Source: Posidonia oceanica
Taxonomy: Eukaryota > Streptophyta > Magnoliopsida > Alismatales > Posidoniaceae
DNA: 64,000 nucleotides
Assembly (NCBI GenBank): GCA_037176725.1
Contig: JAZBRS010000023.1
Coordinates: 25,973,001-26,037,000, forward strand
Direction of reading: 5' to 3'
Part shown: in pieces, positions 21,982 through 34,607 of the stretch
Position numbering within the stretch: position 1 is the first letter of the stretch
Layout: each line of letters opens with the position of its first letter
Notes under the pieces: model-generated
Seen by the model: only the letters and a program-made list of their open reading frames with translations
Databases searched by the model: none
Told to the model about the DNA's origin: nothing
Translations under genes and position numbers: made by a program

Positions 21982-23184
21982 CTAGTTATGTCGGGCCTTC
22001 TTTGCTTGGCGGGAGTCAAGGAACTGAGGGGCACCCGGAGGAATCTCGTTGAGGGGCCAGAGTCCCTGCACCTCAGTGACATACTCAGAAGTACATCCCG
22101 AACCCTTCACAGCTGCAATGTTTGTAGACTTGACCCCATGCCGCATCAGGTCTGCCAGCACTGTTGTGGATGCTGTTGTGCTGAGAGGGTAAGTCTACAT
22201 GAGCCTGGGCGCGGTGCTATCAATGAAGGTGCCCTGCCGGTAGCCAAACTGCCGCATAACCTAGACAGGGTGGTATTCCACACCCCCGGTGAATCCTGGC
22301 AGCACCACGAGCCATGTGTCGCGAGCATCGAAGAAGACGGTGAAGGGCTCTGCTGCGGATGGGATGATTCGCCAAGTTACTACATCATCCGTCAACTCAG
22401 ACAGCTTCTGATACTCCTCTGGCACGCTCTTGATAGTTCTTGCATGGCCGCTACTGTAGTAGGTTTCAAGAGCATGCCTCTGAGGGTGCAGGAGGTCCAT
22501 CTCTAGGTGTGCAGCTAGCCAGATTTGCACAAGTACTCCGCAGCCGTGGAACTGGCGGCAGCGGTGCATAATGCGGTCCAACCCGCGGTATGTTTCTGCG
22601 AGGACGACTGGTGCCAGGTCGATCTACTGGGTCACCACTGCAAGTGCAATCTCAGCAATCTCGATTGCAACCGTCATCCTGCCATGCGTGAAGACCAGTT
22701 CGCCTAGAAAGCGGGTGACGAATCCCCGGAGCCACAGCTCGTCTCCAAGTTCAGCACGCTTTTGCATAACTGCATCAAAATATGCTAGGTGAAGCAGGGG
22801 TGTGGGCCTACTGGTGTAGATTAATCTTTGCTGGCAGCCTTTAGCAGAGAGCTCAGTTAGCTGGCTCAAGACCGCAGTGTATCCGTCTCGCCTCATAAAG
22901 ACTGGAGGTCCCATTATCTTAGAGAAGCCACAGATCCGGCGCACCTCCTCCAACGTAGAAGTCAGCTCCGTCCTGCTGAAGCAGAAGACCTGATGCGCTG
23001 GCTTTCAGAACCTTACTGCAACGCATAGGAGATGCCGGCTTACTTCAACGTCTGCTGCCTTCAGAAGCTTGGAAGGGATACCCCAAGTGCGTAGCTTCTC
23101 GCGGTCGGCTTCAGTGAGTTTGCCAACCCAGTCTCGCAGGGCATCTAAGTAATGCATGGGAGTGACTATAGTCGGATAACCCAT
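21982..23184 (-). pseudogene. Extra ORF (aORF) of element B, decayed copy
   Basis: The homolog of the 5085-6287 ORF of element A, about the same length (401 codons), starting MGYPTIVTP and ending RQAKKARHN. All matching pieces are in one frame. It is broken only by nonsense codons: TGA at 23005-23007 and TAG at 22624-22626, 22260-22263 (approx.) and 22195-22197. Conserved blocks include the LRTWGIPSKLLKAADVEVSR region, LEEVRRICGFSKIMGPPVF and FTVFFDARDTWLVVLPGF. Its likeness to A's copy through the whole length, despite different LTRs, shows that the gene belongs to the lineage and is not a one-off capture. Confidence 0.85.
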
Positions 23185-24671
23185 CACGCAAGAGAGAAAG
23201 TGCAGGCTGCTGGTGTAGAAACCACAGGTTCCTGTAATCAAAGTTGCAGTTCATCAGATCAAGTACAAGCATGTAACACTTGGCTGATAAAAATGCAGAT
23301 TTCAAGGCTATGGCAGTTTTAGCATGTTCAGCAGATAGCATTCAGAGTGCAGATATTAAACATATTCAGACAAAGGTAGTTCTGTTTGGGCAAGTGGTTG
23401 GTCGGAGCTCTGGACTAGTGCAGCTTGAAGGAGGTCGATGCATGCTTGATAGAAGTACTGTCTCAACGCCGAGCCAAGTTTTGCAAAGCAGGAAGATAGA
23501 AGGAGGGAAAAGACTAGTGCTGTGCATGCATGCATGGTTTGCTTGGTAGGTGTAGACATGTGCATGATTTATGGTAGATGCTATAAATGTATGCATGATT
23601 TTGCTTATATGCTGTAGCCCTCAGCATACGGAGTGCTTGGCGCCTGCTGCTGAGGAAGAGAGGGGTCCCCGACTCACTGGACTCTACTCAAACTCTTAAC
23701 TTGCTGGTGGCGCTCAGGAAAGGGCTATTTGCAGTGCGTGGGTGGTGGGTTGTGAGGATAGGCTCCAGGCCAAAGTCCCAAGGACCTACACCTACTCTTT
23801 TGCTTCTTTTTGCTCCCTCATAGGCATGTAGGTTTCCCCTATCCCTAACTTGGAGGCAATGGGCACCTGGTTGAAGCTGGGGAGCTGCTTGCTAGGCCTT
23901 GCTAGGTTTAAAGGCTTTGTAGGGTTTGTGCTCCCCAGGTTCAAAATTTTGCTCATCTCTAAGACAGGTAAGGGATGGGATTGCGCTGCTTGCTTTTTCC
24001 TTTTTTTTGGAGTTGACTTTTGTCTTTTCTCCTTTTTTGCTTGCTTCTTTTTTTGCTTTCTTTTTTTTTTGTTTGCTTTTTCTTTGTTCTTTTCTTTTTT
24101 GCAAGCTTCTGCTATCCCAGGCTTAGAGGTAATGGACGTCGGGGTTCTGAAGTGGGTTTGAGGCTCCCAGGTGCAAAAGGTCGGACCATCTCTGAGGTAG
24201 TTCGGAGGGACAGGGTCATGCTACACGCCTCTATCTCTAGGGCCTGCTTCTGTCTACGCCTTCTATTTGCTTTTTCTTTTATGCCCATGCTCAGACATAC
24301 TCTTTTATGGCTCACATTCTCCCTTGAGAGGTGCAAGTCCTAAGGGGTTTGGTTATTTCGCCTGTTCTCACTTGAAAGGTGGCTCCCTCACTAGCTAAGA
24401 TGCCTAAGTAGTGTCAGGTGAGGTAGGGTAGACTCCTTCCATAGTGGGCAAGCACATCCGATTTCATCATTGGGCTAGATGCAATGCATGATTTTTGCTG
24501 GGAATTTTTTATTTTTGCTTGAGATATGCTGAAAGAGATGGAAATGCAAGGATATATGCAGAGATTGCGAGAATGCAAGGAAGCAAGATTGGAGTGCAGG
24601 AGAATGTACAGGACAAAAAGAGGATGCAAAGGACAGGATGGGAGAGAACGCTCTGCAAGGCAGGGGCCGGT
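23185..24671 (-). other. Spacer between integrase and the extra ORF of element B
   Basis: No gene. It contains a T-rich run (about 24000-24110), the inverted counterpart of A's A-rich run, and blocks near 23640-23830 and 24210-24420 similar to A's spacer. A pyrimidine-rich tract ending TTGATTACAG lies just upstream of the extra ORF. Confidence 0.55.
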
Positions 24672-25724
24672 CCACTGATAGTACTTCTTGAGATAGCATG
24701 CATTGACCAGCTCTGACTGCCTAGTCTGGTCCTTGTCCTCAAGAATTGCTGTGCCGCCTGAGAATGCCTGCTTGACCACAAAGGGGCCACGCCAGTTGGG
24801 TCAGAATTTGCCTCGATCGTCTGGCAGGTGGATGGCTCGCAAGACGAGGTCAACTGGCTGGAAGCTCCTAGGCCGCACCTTCTTCAGGTATGCTCTTACC
24901 ATCCGCTTCTGGTAGCAGCGAGCGTTATGCATTGCTTGCAATCTATGCTCATCAATCAAGTTGAGCTGGGCACAGTGGTCCTCGACCCATTCTGCTTCTT
25001 CCAGCTCTGCTTCTCGCAGGATTCACAGCGAAGGAATCTCCACTTCGACAGGCAGCACTGCCTCCATGCCATATGCCAACGAATACGGGGTGGCTCCTAT
25101 CGAGGTCCGCACCGAGGTTCTGTACGCCTAGAGTGCGTACGGGAGCTTGTCATGCCAGTCTTCGTGGGTTTCTGCCATCTTTTTCATTATTTTCACAATG
25201 TTTTTATTGGCAGACTCCACTACTCCATTCATCTGCGGCCGGTATGGCGAGAATCTATGATGCTTGATCTGGTGCTTCTGCAGGTATTACTCGATTCTCT
25301 TTGCAATAAAGTTCAAGCCATTGTCAGAGATGATTGCATGCGGGACCCCATATCGGGTGACAATGTTATTTCTGATAAACCTCTCTGTTACCGCAGCTGT
25401 GACCACCTTGTAGGAGACTACTTCCACCCATTTAGTGAAATAGTCTATCGCTACCAAGATGAAGTGGTGACCATTTGATGCAGCAGGGTGTATGGCGCCG
25501 ATGACATCAATCCCCCAGGTGGAGAAGGGCCATGGCGAGGACATGCTATGCAATTCCTGCGAGGGTGCGTGCATAAGATTACCATGGATCTAGCTGTTGT
25601 GGCATCTTCGCACGAACTGGCAGCAGTCTGCCTCCATGGTTGACCAGAAGTAGCCTTGCAACATGATTTTCTTGGCCAGCAGCACACCATTCATGTGCGG
25701 ACCACAAGTCCCTGCATGAACCTA
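24672..25724 (-). pseudogene. Integrase of element B
   Basis: In element order: a zinc-binding stretch (HAGTCGPHMNG ... CCQFVRRCHNS), the catalytic core with Asp in WGIDVIGAIH, Asp in IISDNGLNF and Glu in GVVESANKN, then the GPY/chromo-like end (PNWRGPFVVKQAFSGG ... YLKKYYQ). All three catalytic residues are present. It is interrupted by TAG (about 25590), TAA (25287-25289), TAG (about 25128), TGA (about 25020) and TGA (about 24800). The stop codon that ends A's integrase is TGG here (24672-24674), so the open frame runs on to 24414. Integrase would insert the cDNA into chromatin; this copy is dead. Confidence 0.88.
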
Positions 25725-26435
25725 AAGCATAAGCGTGTCGGCCTCTGGCTTGCTCAAGTAGCACAGGAGCATCTGACTGTATGATCTTCTGTATAGCTGC
25801 CCTGCCCCTAACACATACTTCGATGCCAGACACGCCAAAGTTCTTCTATCTGCGGCAGAGGTACCAAGGGGATGGCTGCCAGACTCCAGGAAGGCTTTGA
25901 TGTCACAGTACCAAGGCTGCCCTTCCACCGGATCTGCCTCCTCTATGCTCATGCAATGCGCAGGCTGTTCCATGCATGTAACTGATACATCCACTGCTCG
26001 GTCTTCAGGTATACTGAGCCACGACTCCAAGGTTGCTAGCCCATCTGCATATGCGTTCCTTGCCCTGTTCATGTACGAGAAGCGAATGCTTGCAAATTGT
26101 TCGATCAGCTTCAGCAGGTGCTCGTGATATGGCACTAACTTTGGATCCTTTGTTCTCCAGTCGCCATTCACTTGCGAAATCACCAGCATGGCATCGCCAT
26201 GCACATGCAGTTTCTGCACCTCATGCTCGAGCGCGACCTTCAATTCCAGAATGCATGCTTCATATTCTACTTCATTATTAGTGCATTTGAAGGTCAGCTT
26301 CCTTGCAAAGGGGATCATCTGTCCCTGCGGCGTGGTCAGCACCACGCCTATGCCTCGACCCTTCTTGTTGACAACGCCATCGAAGTATAACTGCCAATGC
26401 TCTAAGTCTTCAGGGTCCTCCTTAGAGTCTTCCAT
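25725..26435 (-). pseudogene. Second (archaeal-type) RNase H of element B
   Basis: The DEDD catalytic set is visible: Asp in LYFDGVVNKKG, Glu in TNNEVEYEACI, Asp in VHGDAMLVISQ and Asp in RNAYADGLATL. This domain (RVT_3-like) in addition to the normal RNase H is a known mark of the plant Tat lineage. It would remove the RNA strand during reverse transcription. The segment is open for 237 codons and then runs into TAG at 25722-25724, after a tail that leads to the integrase zinc motif. Just upstream, TAG codons separate it from the RT-RNase H part. Confidence 0.88.
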
Positions 26436-26439
26436 TGCA

Positions 26440-27880
26440 AAGAGGATGTCCTCATCCGGGAACTACGTCTGGAGAGGCTGGTATTCAGGCAAAGGAAAGT
26501 CTGCTAGGTGATCCGCCATGGCTTGGCCCTTCATGGCTCGCTACGTGACAAAGGTGATGTCGTACTGAGACAACAGCACTTGCCACTTAACGCATCTACC
26601 TACCATTTCTGGCTTTTGGAAGAGGAACTTGATTGGGTCATGTTGGCATAGAAGCCGGACTGGGTACGCCATCATGTAGTGCCTCAGCTTCTGTGCAGCC
26701 CAGAAGAGGGACAAGCATGTCTTCTCCATTGTGCTATACCTGGCTTCGCAATCATTAAATTTCTTGCTCAGGTAATAAATTGCATTCTCCTTTCTACCAG
26801 ATTCATCATGCTAGCCCAAGACGACACCCATGGAATGCTGGGTGATAGAGAGGTAGAGAAGCAGAGGTCTCCCCGGCGTAGGTGGGACCAACACAAGAGG
26901 CTTGGTCAGAAGCTGCTTGATCTTGTCAAAGGCAGCTTGGCATTCCTCGCTCTAGTTAATCTGTGCATTCTTCTTCAGGGGCTTGAAGATCGATTTGCAT
27001 ATAGGCGTGAGCTGCGCAATGAACCGACTGATATACTGCAGGTGTCCGAGCAGGCCTCGGATTTCTTTCTCTGTCCTGGGGGTGGCATATCCATGATGAC
27101 TTTTGCTTTCATCAAGTCCACTTCAATCCCTCTCTGGCTAACAATGTAGCCCAGGAGCTTGCCAGAAGATACCCCGAATACGCATTTACTGGGGTTAAGG
27201 CGCAACTTATACTTTCGCAAGCGGTCAATGAGCTTCCTTAAGCAGGCAAGGTGATCCTCAGGCTCTTTGGTCTTGGCAATCATATCATCCACGTATACCT
27301 GAACTTCTTGATGCATGAGGTCATGGAAAAGTGCGGTCATGGCCCTCTGATAGGTTGCGCCAGCATTTTTCAGCCCAAATGGCATAACTTGGTAGCAGAA
27401 GACACCCCAAGGGGTGATGAATGATGTTTTTTCCATATCCTCTTCTGCCATTCTGATCTGGTTATAGCCAAAGAAGCCGTCCATGAAGGAAAGCATTTTG
27501 TGCCTTGCAGTGTTATCGACTAGGATGTCCATGTGCGGCAGTGGAAAATCATCCTTGGGACTCGCCTTGTTCAGGTCCCGATAGTCGATGCACATGCGGA
27601 CTCGTCCATCTTTTTTGGGTACTGGCACAACGTTGGCAAGCCACTCAGGGTAAAGGATGACCTTGAGGAAGTTAACATTGTGCTGCTTCATGATCTCTTC
27701 TTTGATCATAAGTAGCCACTGTGGTCGCCATCGCCTTAGTTTCTGCTTCACTGGCCTTGTATCTGGGTCTAAGGGCAGGTTGTGCACAACTATCTCAATG
27801 TCGAGGCCAACCATATCCTCGTAGCTTCGGGCGAAGACATCCGCATACTCCTTCAAGAATGCGATAAATTCTGCTCTAGC
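26440..27880 (-). pseudogene. Reverse transcriptase with first RNase H of element B
   Basis: RT motifs in order: VPKKDGRVRMCIDYRDLNKA, the SFMDGFFGYNQIRM block, FGLKNAGATYQRAM and the catalytic YVDD (bases 27285-27296) followed by MIAKTKEPEDHL. A one-base deletion near 27077, after a run of C, shifts the frame. The connection and first RNase H continue in the new frame (26541-26729 is its clearest open piece, with YSTMEKTCLSLFWAAQKLRH), broken by TAG codons near 26950, 26812, 26541 and 26466. The enzyme would copy element RNA into cDNA inside the particle. Confidence 0.9.
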
Positions 27881-28171
27881 CTAGGGCGATAGAAGAGCAC
27901 TGATGCGGACCTCTCTAACTTCTTCTGCTGTGCCAATGCTGACAACCTCTATCTCCTCTTCGACATGTAGGTTGGGGCCTTCTGGATCGTCGTCGTGGGG
28001 CCGGAACATAGGTGATGGTTCATCATTCTCATCTTCGCTTGCATCATCCTCCTCTCCATATGCAATAAGCTCCGAGAGGATCTCCTCCTCAAAGGTGGGG
28101 TCTGAGATATCGAAGGAGTGCAAGTGTTCCGCTGCTTGGCCCTGTTGACGCTTCAGGATGGTCACGCATAC
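27881..28171 (-). pseudogene. Linker just upstream of RT, element B (right of the C insertion point)
   Basis: Acidic linker (HSFDISDPTFEEEILSELI ... EDDASEDENDEPSP) ending in TAG 27881-27883, in frame with RT. The codon interrupted by element C is at 28167-28171. The open frame seen upstream of 28171 is antisense LTR of element C, not part of this protein. Confidence 0.82.
28167..28171. repeat. Target-site duplication CATAC, left of element C
   Basis: The identical CATAC at 54388-54392 lies on the other side of element C. Counting it once brings the B linker frame into register. Confidence 0.95.
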
Positions 28172-28282
28172 TGTAGTAATCCCAATCAGAATCAGGCTTA
28201 CTATTAGCGGCGATTGATCCGAGGAGGAGGGCTCAACTCGAAAACACTTAAAAAGGAAAGAAAAGAAGAAGATAAGACAAAT

Positions 28283-28293
28283 CAGAGTCGCCA
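28283..28293 (-). promoter_or_regulatory. PBS-like TGGCGACTCTG inside the LTR
   Basis: The 11 bases match the start of the true PBS but lie about 110 bases inside the LTR. The same is seen in A (14808-14818), B (about 61338-61348), C's 5' LTR (about 42281-42291) and D. Confidence 0.7.
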
Positions 28294-28837
28294 CCATGTC
28301 TATTATCGGAAGACAAGGAAAATCAGGGAAATGCGTGAATTAACACGCAAAACCGAGCAAGAAATGCAAAGCAAAGCAATGCAAAGGAAAACAAATGCAA
28401 ATACATGCAAATGAGATGACTCATGCCTAGGATAAGGGCGATATGGTCATTGCGAGCCAAAAGACTGGGCAAGGACTCCTGTTACACGCGGGGAAGGTGT
28501 TAGGCACCCCCGACAAGCCCGAGAATTGGTCTTTCTAGGCTTACGCTCGCATACGCAGGGAAATGTAGATTTGAATGCCTAAATGCCAATGAATGCCTGA
28601 ATGAATGCTCATAGGTGTGCTCTAAGTGGTAGAATGCAATGCAAGAAAGTAAACATGCAGTCTAAGTGCTCAGCAGCGCTGTCTGTGTTCCGAACCGGGC
28701 GAAACCGGGCTCGTGAGAACTCCAGGCAGTAAGCATCACTGCCCTATATGCAAATGCAAGCGAAAAAGCAAAACAACGGTAAAACCATGTAGATGCAAGC
28801 GACATGCAAGAGAAAACGACGTAAAGCACGCAAAACG

Positions 28838-29460
28838 AGGCAAGAAAACAAGACGGGCACGCAAAACGGTGCCAAAAACGAAGCGGGCACGTAAAACGGT
28901 GCCAAAAGCGAAGCGGGCACGCAAAGCGGTGCCAAAAGCGAAGCGGGCACGCAAAACGGTGCCAAAAACAGAGCAAGCACGCAAAACGGCGCAAAAGACA
29001 AAGCAAGCACGCAAAATGGTGCCAAAAACAGAGCAAGAGCGCAAAACGGCCCAAAAGACAAAGCAAGCACGCAAAACGGTGCCAAAAGCAGGGCGAGCGT
29101 GCAAAATGGCGCAAAAGACAAGGCGGGCACGCGAAACGGTGCCAAAAACAGGGCGAGCGCGCGAAACGGCGCAAAAGACAAGGCGAACACGCGAAACGGT
29201 GCCAAAACAGAGCGAGCACGCAAAATGGCGCAAAAGACAAGGCAGGCATGCAAAACGGTGCCAAAAGCAGGGTGAGCGCGCGAAACGGCGCAAAAGACAA
29301 GGCGGGCACGCGAAATGGTGCCGAAACAGAGCGAGCGCGCAAAATGGCGCAAAAGACAAGGCAGGCACGCAAAACGGTGCCAAAAGCAGGGCGAGCACGA
29401 GAAACGGCGCAAAAGACAAGGCGGGTACACAAAACGGTGCCAAAGACGAAGCAAAACCTC
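28838..29460 (-). repeat. 60-bp hairpin array in the 3' LTR of C, about 10 copies
   Basis: Each 60-bp unit has two halves: one with GGCAC-GCAAAACG-GTGCC and one with GCGC-GCAAAACG-GCGC. Variants are GGCAC-GTAAAACG-GTGCC (28886-28903) and GCGCGCGAAACGGCGC. Because 60 is a multiple of three, all frames stay open and give Lys/Arg-rich false proteins on the plus strand. In the 5' LTR the same array is at 42838-42990 plus 48897-49310, one unit shorter. Confidence 0.9.
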
Positions 29461-32400
29461 GGCAAAACCATGCGGATGCAAATGCAAGAAAAAAGGAAAC
29501 AAGGAGAGTGAAAGGAGAGGCAAACGGTATGTGTGTGAGAACAAATACAGTTTGAGGGCCGCACAGAGTAGGTGTGAAGACCTACACTGGGGAGAACAAG
29601 CAAGCGGAGGGATTACCACTGCATTGTGACTGTTTCTCACTAAACCGCTCCACGATGTGTCTCGCACGCTACCCAAAGCTCGCGGTGCGATCGGATCATG
29701 GAAAAGGGGGAAGAAAGTCGCATTAAGTGGTAAATCTAGGGAAAACACAATACAAAACCCTTGGGGAAACGCGAAACGGGGATCGGAGTTGATAGACAAG
29801 AAGAGGAGGCCCTATTCTACATGCTCAAAGAGACAGAAAGGGAAAACAAGGCAAACAATGCAAATGGCATGCAAATGAATGCAATGCAGGAGTTCAGGAG
29901 GACATACCTGGAAATCCTGGGGCCTGATCTGAAGTCTGCTGGGTCCATGCTGAAGAGCGCTTCGCCGTGGTCGTCTGGGTAGCTTATTTGAGAAGATCTA
30001 ACGGCCGGATTGGAAGATATCGCAGCTTCAAGGCAGGAGGGCCAGAACAGGGGAGAAAAGCAGATCTAAGTGTTTAGGAGGTCCTAGGGGTGTGCAAATG
30101 GGTACTTCCAGGTAAATGGGAGCTAAGGGAACTTTGGTGTGTGCAAAGGGATGCTAAATGCAAGACTAAATGAATGCAAATGCATGCAAGAAGCAAGAAA
30201 AGACAAGAAGGGAATTTTTAGAAAACAGGAGTTCAAATACCATTTTTGAAAAGAGGAGGGGTTTAAGTGCAAATTTTTGAAAAGGATGGGGCTTACAGAC
30301 AGGGGTTTTGAAAACAGGAGGAGACAGAGGGCAACTTTGCAAAGGATGGGATTAAAGATGCAAGTTTGAAAAAAAGAGTATGCATTAGAAGAAGTTTTGA
30401 AAGCAAATGGCAAGCAAAATGCAATTTTGAAAAACTCTGAGGTCTAAAATGCAATTTTTCCAGAAAACAGGGTTCTGGGGAGTATGGGAATGCAAGTGGA
30501 GGGCCTACATGCAATTTTGCAAACATGGGAGCTAAAATGCAATTTTAAGGGCAAAACAGGCATTTTACATGATTTTATAATGATGCAAAGGACCTATGTG
30601 TCATTTTGAAATCATGCAAGGTCAAAAATGCAATTTAGTATGCAAAATATGCTCTGAAATCAAGGTCTGTGGACTGATATGCAATTTTTAAAAGATGCAG
30701 GGGGAAAATGCAATTTAATAAGCTAAAATGCATGCAGAAAGGCTACTGTGCATTTAAATGGACCTGTATGCAAAAATGAGAAAGCAGAAGGTAAAATATG
30801 CAATGCATCAACCAAAAATTAAAATCAGAACCTAAGTTACTACAGTACATGGGATTTAAATGCAAAAACGGTAAAGCACAGGGATATAGAATGCAATATG
30901 ATATGGTAAACTTGATGCATTTAAATTAAATGATCTACTGCAGGACCAGGATGCAATAATTGAAAACAGAAGGGCTAAAGCATAAATATTTATAACTAGA
31001 AAGCACAGCAAACGGACTGGAGTGCAAATACAGAAAAACAGAAACACTTTATGCAATTTACTATGATTTTAATTCAAAAATGCAGCAGATTAAATGAAAT
31101 AAGGACTGAAACGCAAAATAATGAAAACTTAGACCAAACATGCAATATTTACTAGCAAACCATGCAAACGAAAAAAAATAAATGAACAGTAAATGGCCGA
31201 TGGCCAAGGGCACTGTAGCAGCAAGTTGCCAGCGCCCGCGACCGCCGGCACAGGGGTGCTGGAGACGTGCTTTCCGACGGGGGAGGTGCTCCCAGAGCTG
31301 ACGGAGATCGGACGGCGATCGGCGGAGGACGACACAGCCTGGAACGCACCGGAGCGCTCGCCGAAGCTCTGTAAAGGTTCAGGAGCTTGGTCCGACCGTC
31401 TGACGCAGCGACGCTGCATCCTGAGGGCCGGAGGAGCTTCCTGAGGTCCGTGCGGAGCTGAGCGGATCGCCGGGGTCGCGTTCCGCTGGCTGGAGCGTCA
31501 CGATGACCGACGAACTGCGCCGGAGAAGACGACCTAACCGGAGAGTGGCATCGGAGCAGGAGGGCCGGAATCCTACTTCTAAGGGGCGGAAAAGCAGCAC
31601 GGGAAGAAAAGAAGACTAAAGGAGCAGAGAATCACCTGGCTCCGCGTCTGAGTCGTCCTCCCGACCTCAGTAGCCTCAGCAGTCGTCGGCGGAGGTCGTC
31701 TGGTCGCTGCGGTGATCGTCAGCTGCTCGCGAAGGCCGGAGCGGCTTCAGGACATGCTTCCGGTGCTTCTCGATCGATCGGACGCGAGCTTCGAAGCTCA
31801 GTTGAAGATTCGGAGTTTTTGGGTTCACAGAATGTTGCCGGAGGTGGGGGAGAATGTTTGCTGCTCGTCGGACCTGATGGAGCCCTCCGGGAGGTTGCTG
31901 GAAGTTCGGGAAGGCTTGCTGGATAGCTGGGTTGCAGTTCTAGAGAGTGTGGAGGAGATTTAGAAGTTGGGCTGATTTCTGGTCTGCAGTTGGGACAGGT
32001 GTTTGTAGTGTAGCTTTCAGTCTGTGGTAGGGGAGAGGGCTGAAGGTTAAGTGGCTTAGGGAGGTGGTTTCTTGGCGAGTAACGGGACAGGGTTTGGGGA
32101 GGAGAGGCGGCCTGTAGTGAAGAGAATTGTGGAGGGATCAGTGTTGGGTTTACAGGTGGACTGTCGGGTGATCTGGGTTGGATTCAGTGGTGGAAAGGCA
32201 GTGAAATGGTGAAGGAAGGATGCAGGGTTGCTGGGTGAGTTTGGGGGATTGATTGGGAGAAGAATTGGGACTTGGACGGGGTTTGGTTTACTGGGAAAAG
32301 AAGAGGATGATCTGGTGGATTTTGAGGAGGAAAATGGAGAAGGTCTGGGTGTGGGAATGCTCTGGGATTGGGATCTCTCTCCGGGATGCCAAGGACTCTC

Positions 32401-34523
32401 AAGCTCTGCTCTCTCTTAGGCTCTTCTCTCTGGGAATTGAAGGATGCAGAGGAGGAAAAAGGAGGTCGTTTCAGGTGGGGAGAATGCTGTGGAATTGCTC
32501 TCTCAGGTTGCTCCCTCTCTCCGGATGACAAAAAGCTGTCTGAAGGAGGAAGAAGGAGGGGGGGTTTCGTTCGAGCTGGAGCACTCGAATGCAATTGCAG
32601 GAGGCTGGCTTGGGAAGGTGGGTTTGCAGGAGATTGGCAGCAATGACAAGAAGTTGGCAGTTGTGGCAATGAGGAATAGGCCGGCGAGAGGTATGGGCTA
32701 GGGGGCTGTAAACGCCGAAAGGTGGAGCGAAGGCAGAGGAAGTGTGCTGCAACGGGCGGCCGGCTGTGAGAGGGTGTGTCTGCAGAGGAAACATGCTGGG
32801 ATTCGAAAACCAGAGAGGGAAGGAGAGGAGAAGGAGGAAGCAAGGTGCTGCTGTGGAAGAAAGAAATAAAAGAAAGAAAGAAAAGAAAGAAGGGAAGAGG
32901 GATTAGGGGCCTGATGGGCCGGAAAAAAAAGGAAAAGAAAAATAAAGAAGGAGAGAAACGGGCTGATGGGCCCAGCAAGGAAAAAGGAAAGAAAAATGAG
33001 AAGGAAGAAAGAGAGGGAAAAGTGAGGAAATAAAATTAGGAAAAATAAATTAAAAATAAGTAAAAATACTAGAAAGGTTGTGTTGTGAGTTAGGATTTTA
33101 ATTAGATTTTTTTTAATGACTGTTTTGGGTTAATTAGTGTGTTTTGGGCTTGATTAGGGTTTTAGGGTTTTATTTTGTTCTTAATTTGTTTTCCATTTGA
33201 TTAAGTGTTTGTTAAATCTTTTAAATTGTTTTCAAAATTGTGTTTTTCTTGTTAAGCATTTAGAGTATTAATTAGGATTTTTTAGGATTTATTTTCGTAT
33301 TAATTGGAATGGGTTTTGGGCTTTTAGTTTTAGTCTTTTAGGGTTTTCTTTTCTTAAGTCTTTTGGGATTAGGTTTTTGATTTTTATTTGTTGATTTTTC
33401 TTGATGTTTTTTAATTGGATTTCTCTTGTCTGATTTTTTTAAGTCTTTTTAATGTGTTCTTCATTTTCTTTTTAATTAAGTCCTTAGGTTGTTTTTTTTT
33501 CTTAGGTTTGTTAGGTTAGGCTTTTTCTTTCATTAATTGTTTATCTTAGTGTTCTTAATTGTTTTACTTTTTTCTTTTAAGTTTTGCTTTTTAATTATCT
33601 TGATGGGGTTTTTACCTTTGGTGGGTTTTGATTTTGTTTTAGTTTTTTTTTTCTTGATTTTACGGTATTTTCTTTTGGTTTGTTTTGCATTTTTTAGTTT
33701 GCATGCTTGATTTTCTTTTTAGCTCGATTTAATCAGGTTTAAGTTTTTAATTGTTTGTTTAATGTTTTTAAATTGTTTTTCTTAGAGTTCTGATTTGTTT
33801 CTCTTATGTTTTGGGGTTTTACAGATTTTTAGGGCTTTTTATGGATTTTAGCAAAAGAAAGAAAAGGAAAAGAGAAGGAGGAAGGAAATGGAAAAAGGGA
33901 GAAATAAAAGGGAAAGAGATGAGTTGGAGGAAAATGATTTTTTAAAATTCAGGGAAAAGCTAAAAATAAAGTAAAAATAGGAATAAGATAGAGAAGGGAT
34001 AGAAGCACAAAGAGGGCCCACAGCCAGGCAGGAAAAATGGCAAGAAGGGGATGAAAAGAGAGATGATAATCAGGAGAGAGGGAGAGGAGAGAGAAAACGA
34101 TAATCCCAGAGAGAGAAAAGGATAATTAGGGCAAATGAGGTTCTTAAAGGTGTTGGAATGGGATGAAAGTTGGAGAGTAGGTAGTCTAGAGTTTGAGGAG
34201 CTGGCTCTGAAGTTTTGGTTTGATTCTGAGAAGGTTTTAGAGGGGTTTTAAGGTGTAGAAAAAGGGGAGTTTTACCTAGGTTTTCTAGGGTTTTTGGGAA
34301 TGGTCTTGGTTTGAGAATTTCTAAGTTCTTGGGTAGGTTTGTTAAGTAGGTGTTGATGGGTATTCCTATAGATTTTGGTCAGGTTTTGAGCTTGGGAAGA
34401 GGGGTAAAGGCTTAGGTCAAGTTTGGCTAGTTTTGAAGGGTAAAGAAGAGGGTTAGGGTTTGGTTTGGTTTGGGTTTGAGTCCAGCAATCACCAGGAGGG
34501 TCCCAAATGGTCCAAGCCTGCCA

Positions 34524-34607
34524 AGATGGGGTGTCAACAGATGCCCCTCCTTGAGCAAGGTCAAGCAGAGCGAGGCCGCTGCTCAGGGTTGACAAGACAC
34601 CCCATCT
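34524..34607 (-). promoter_or_regulatory. Polypurine tract of element C inside an inverted repeat
   Basis: On the minus strand AAGGAGGGGCATC ends at 34540 next to the LTR. AGATGGGGTGTC (34524-34535) is the exact reverse complement of GACACCCCATCT (34596-34607), and the inner stem CCTGAGC/GCTCAAGG has one mismatch. Confidence 0.85.

Larger units (their letters stand above)
28172..34539 (-). repeat. 3' LTR of element C (6368 bp)
   Basis: In sense direction it starts TGTTGACACCCCATCTTGGC (34539 downward) and ends GGGATTACTACA at 28172. It has the same layout as A's LTR. An exon-like piece ends in a very good 5' splice site, CCAG|GTATGT, at about 29908. Long basic and Pro-rich open frames here are by-products of repeats and base bias. 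Confidence 0.93.

Noticed and set aside
28713..29555. Lys/Arg-rich ORFs of up to about 350 codons over the LTR array, both strands
   Set aside because: The 60-bp period keeps every frame open; several frames give equally long false proteins.
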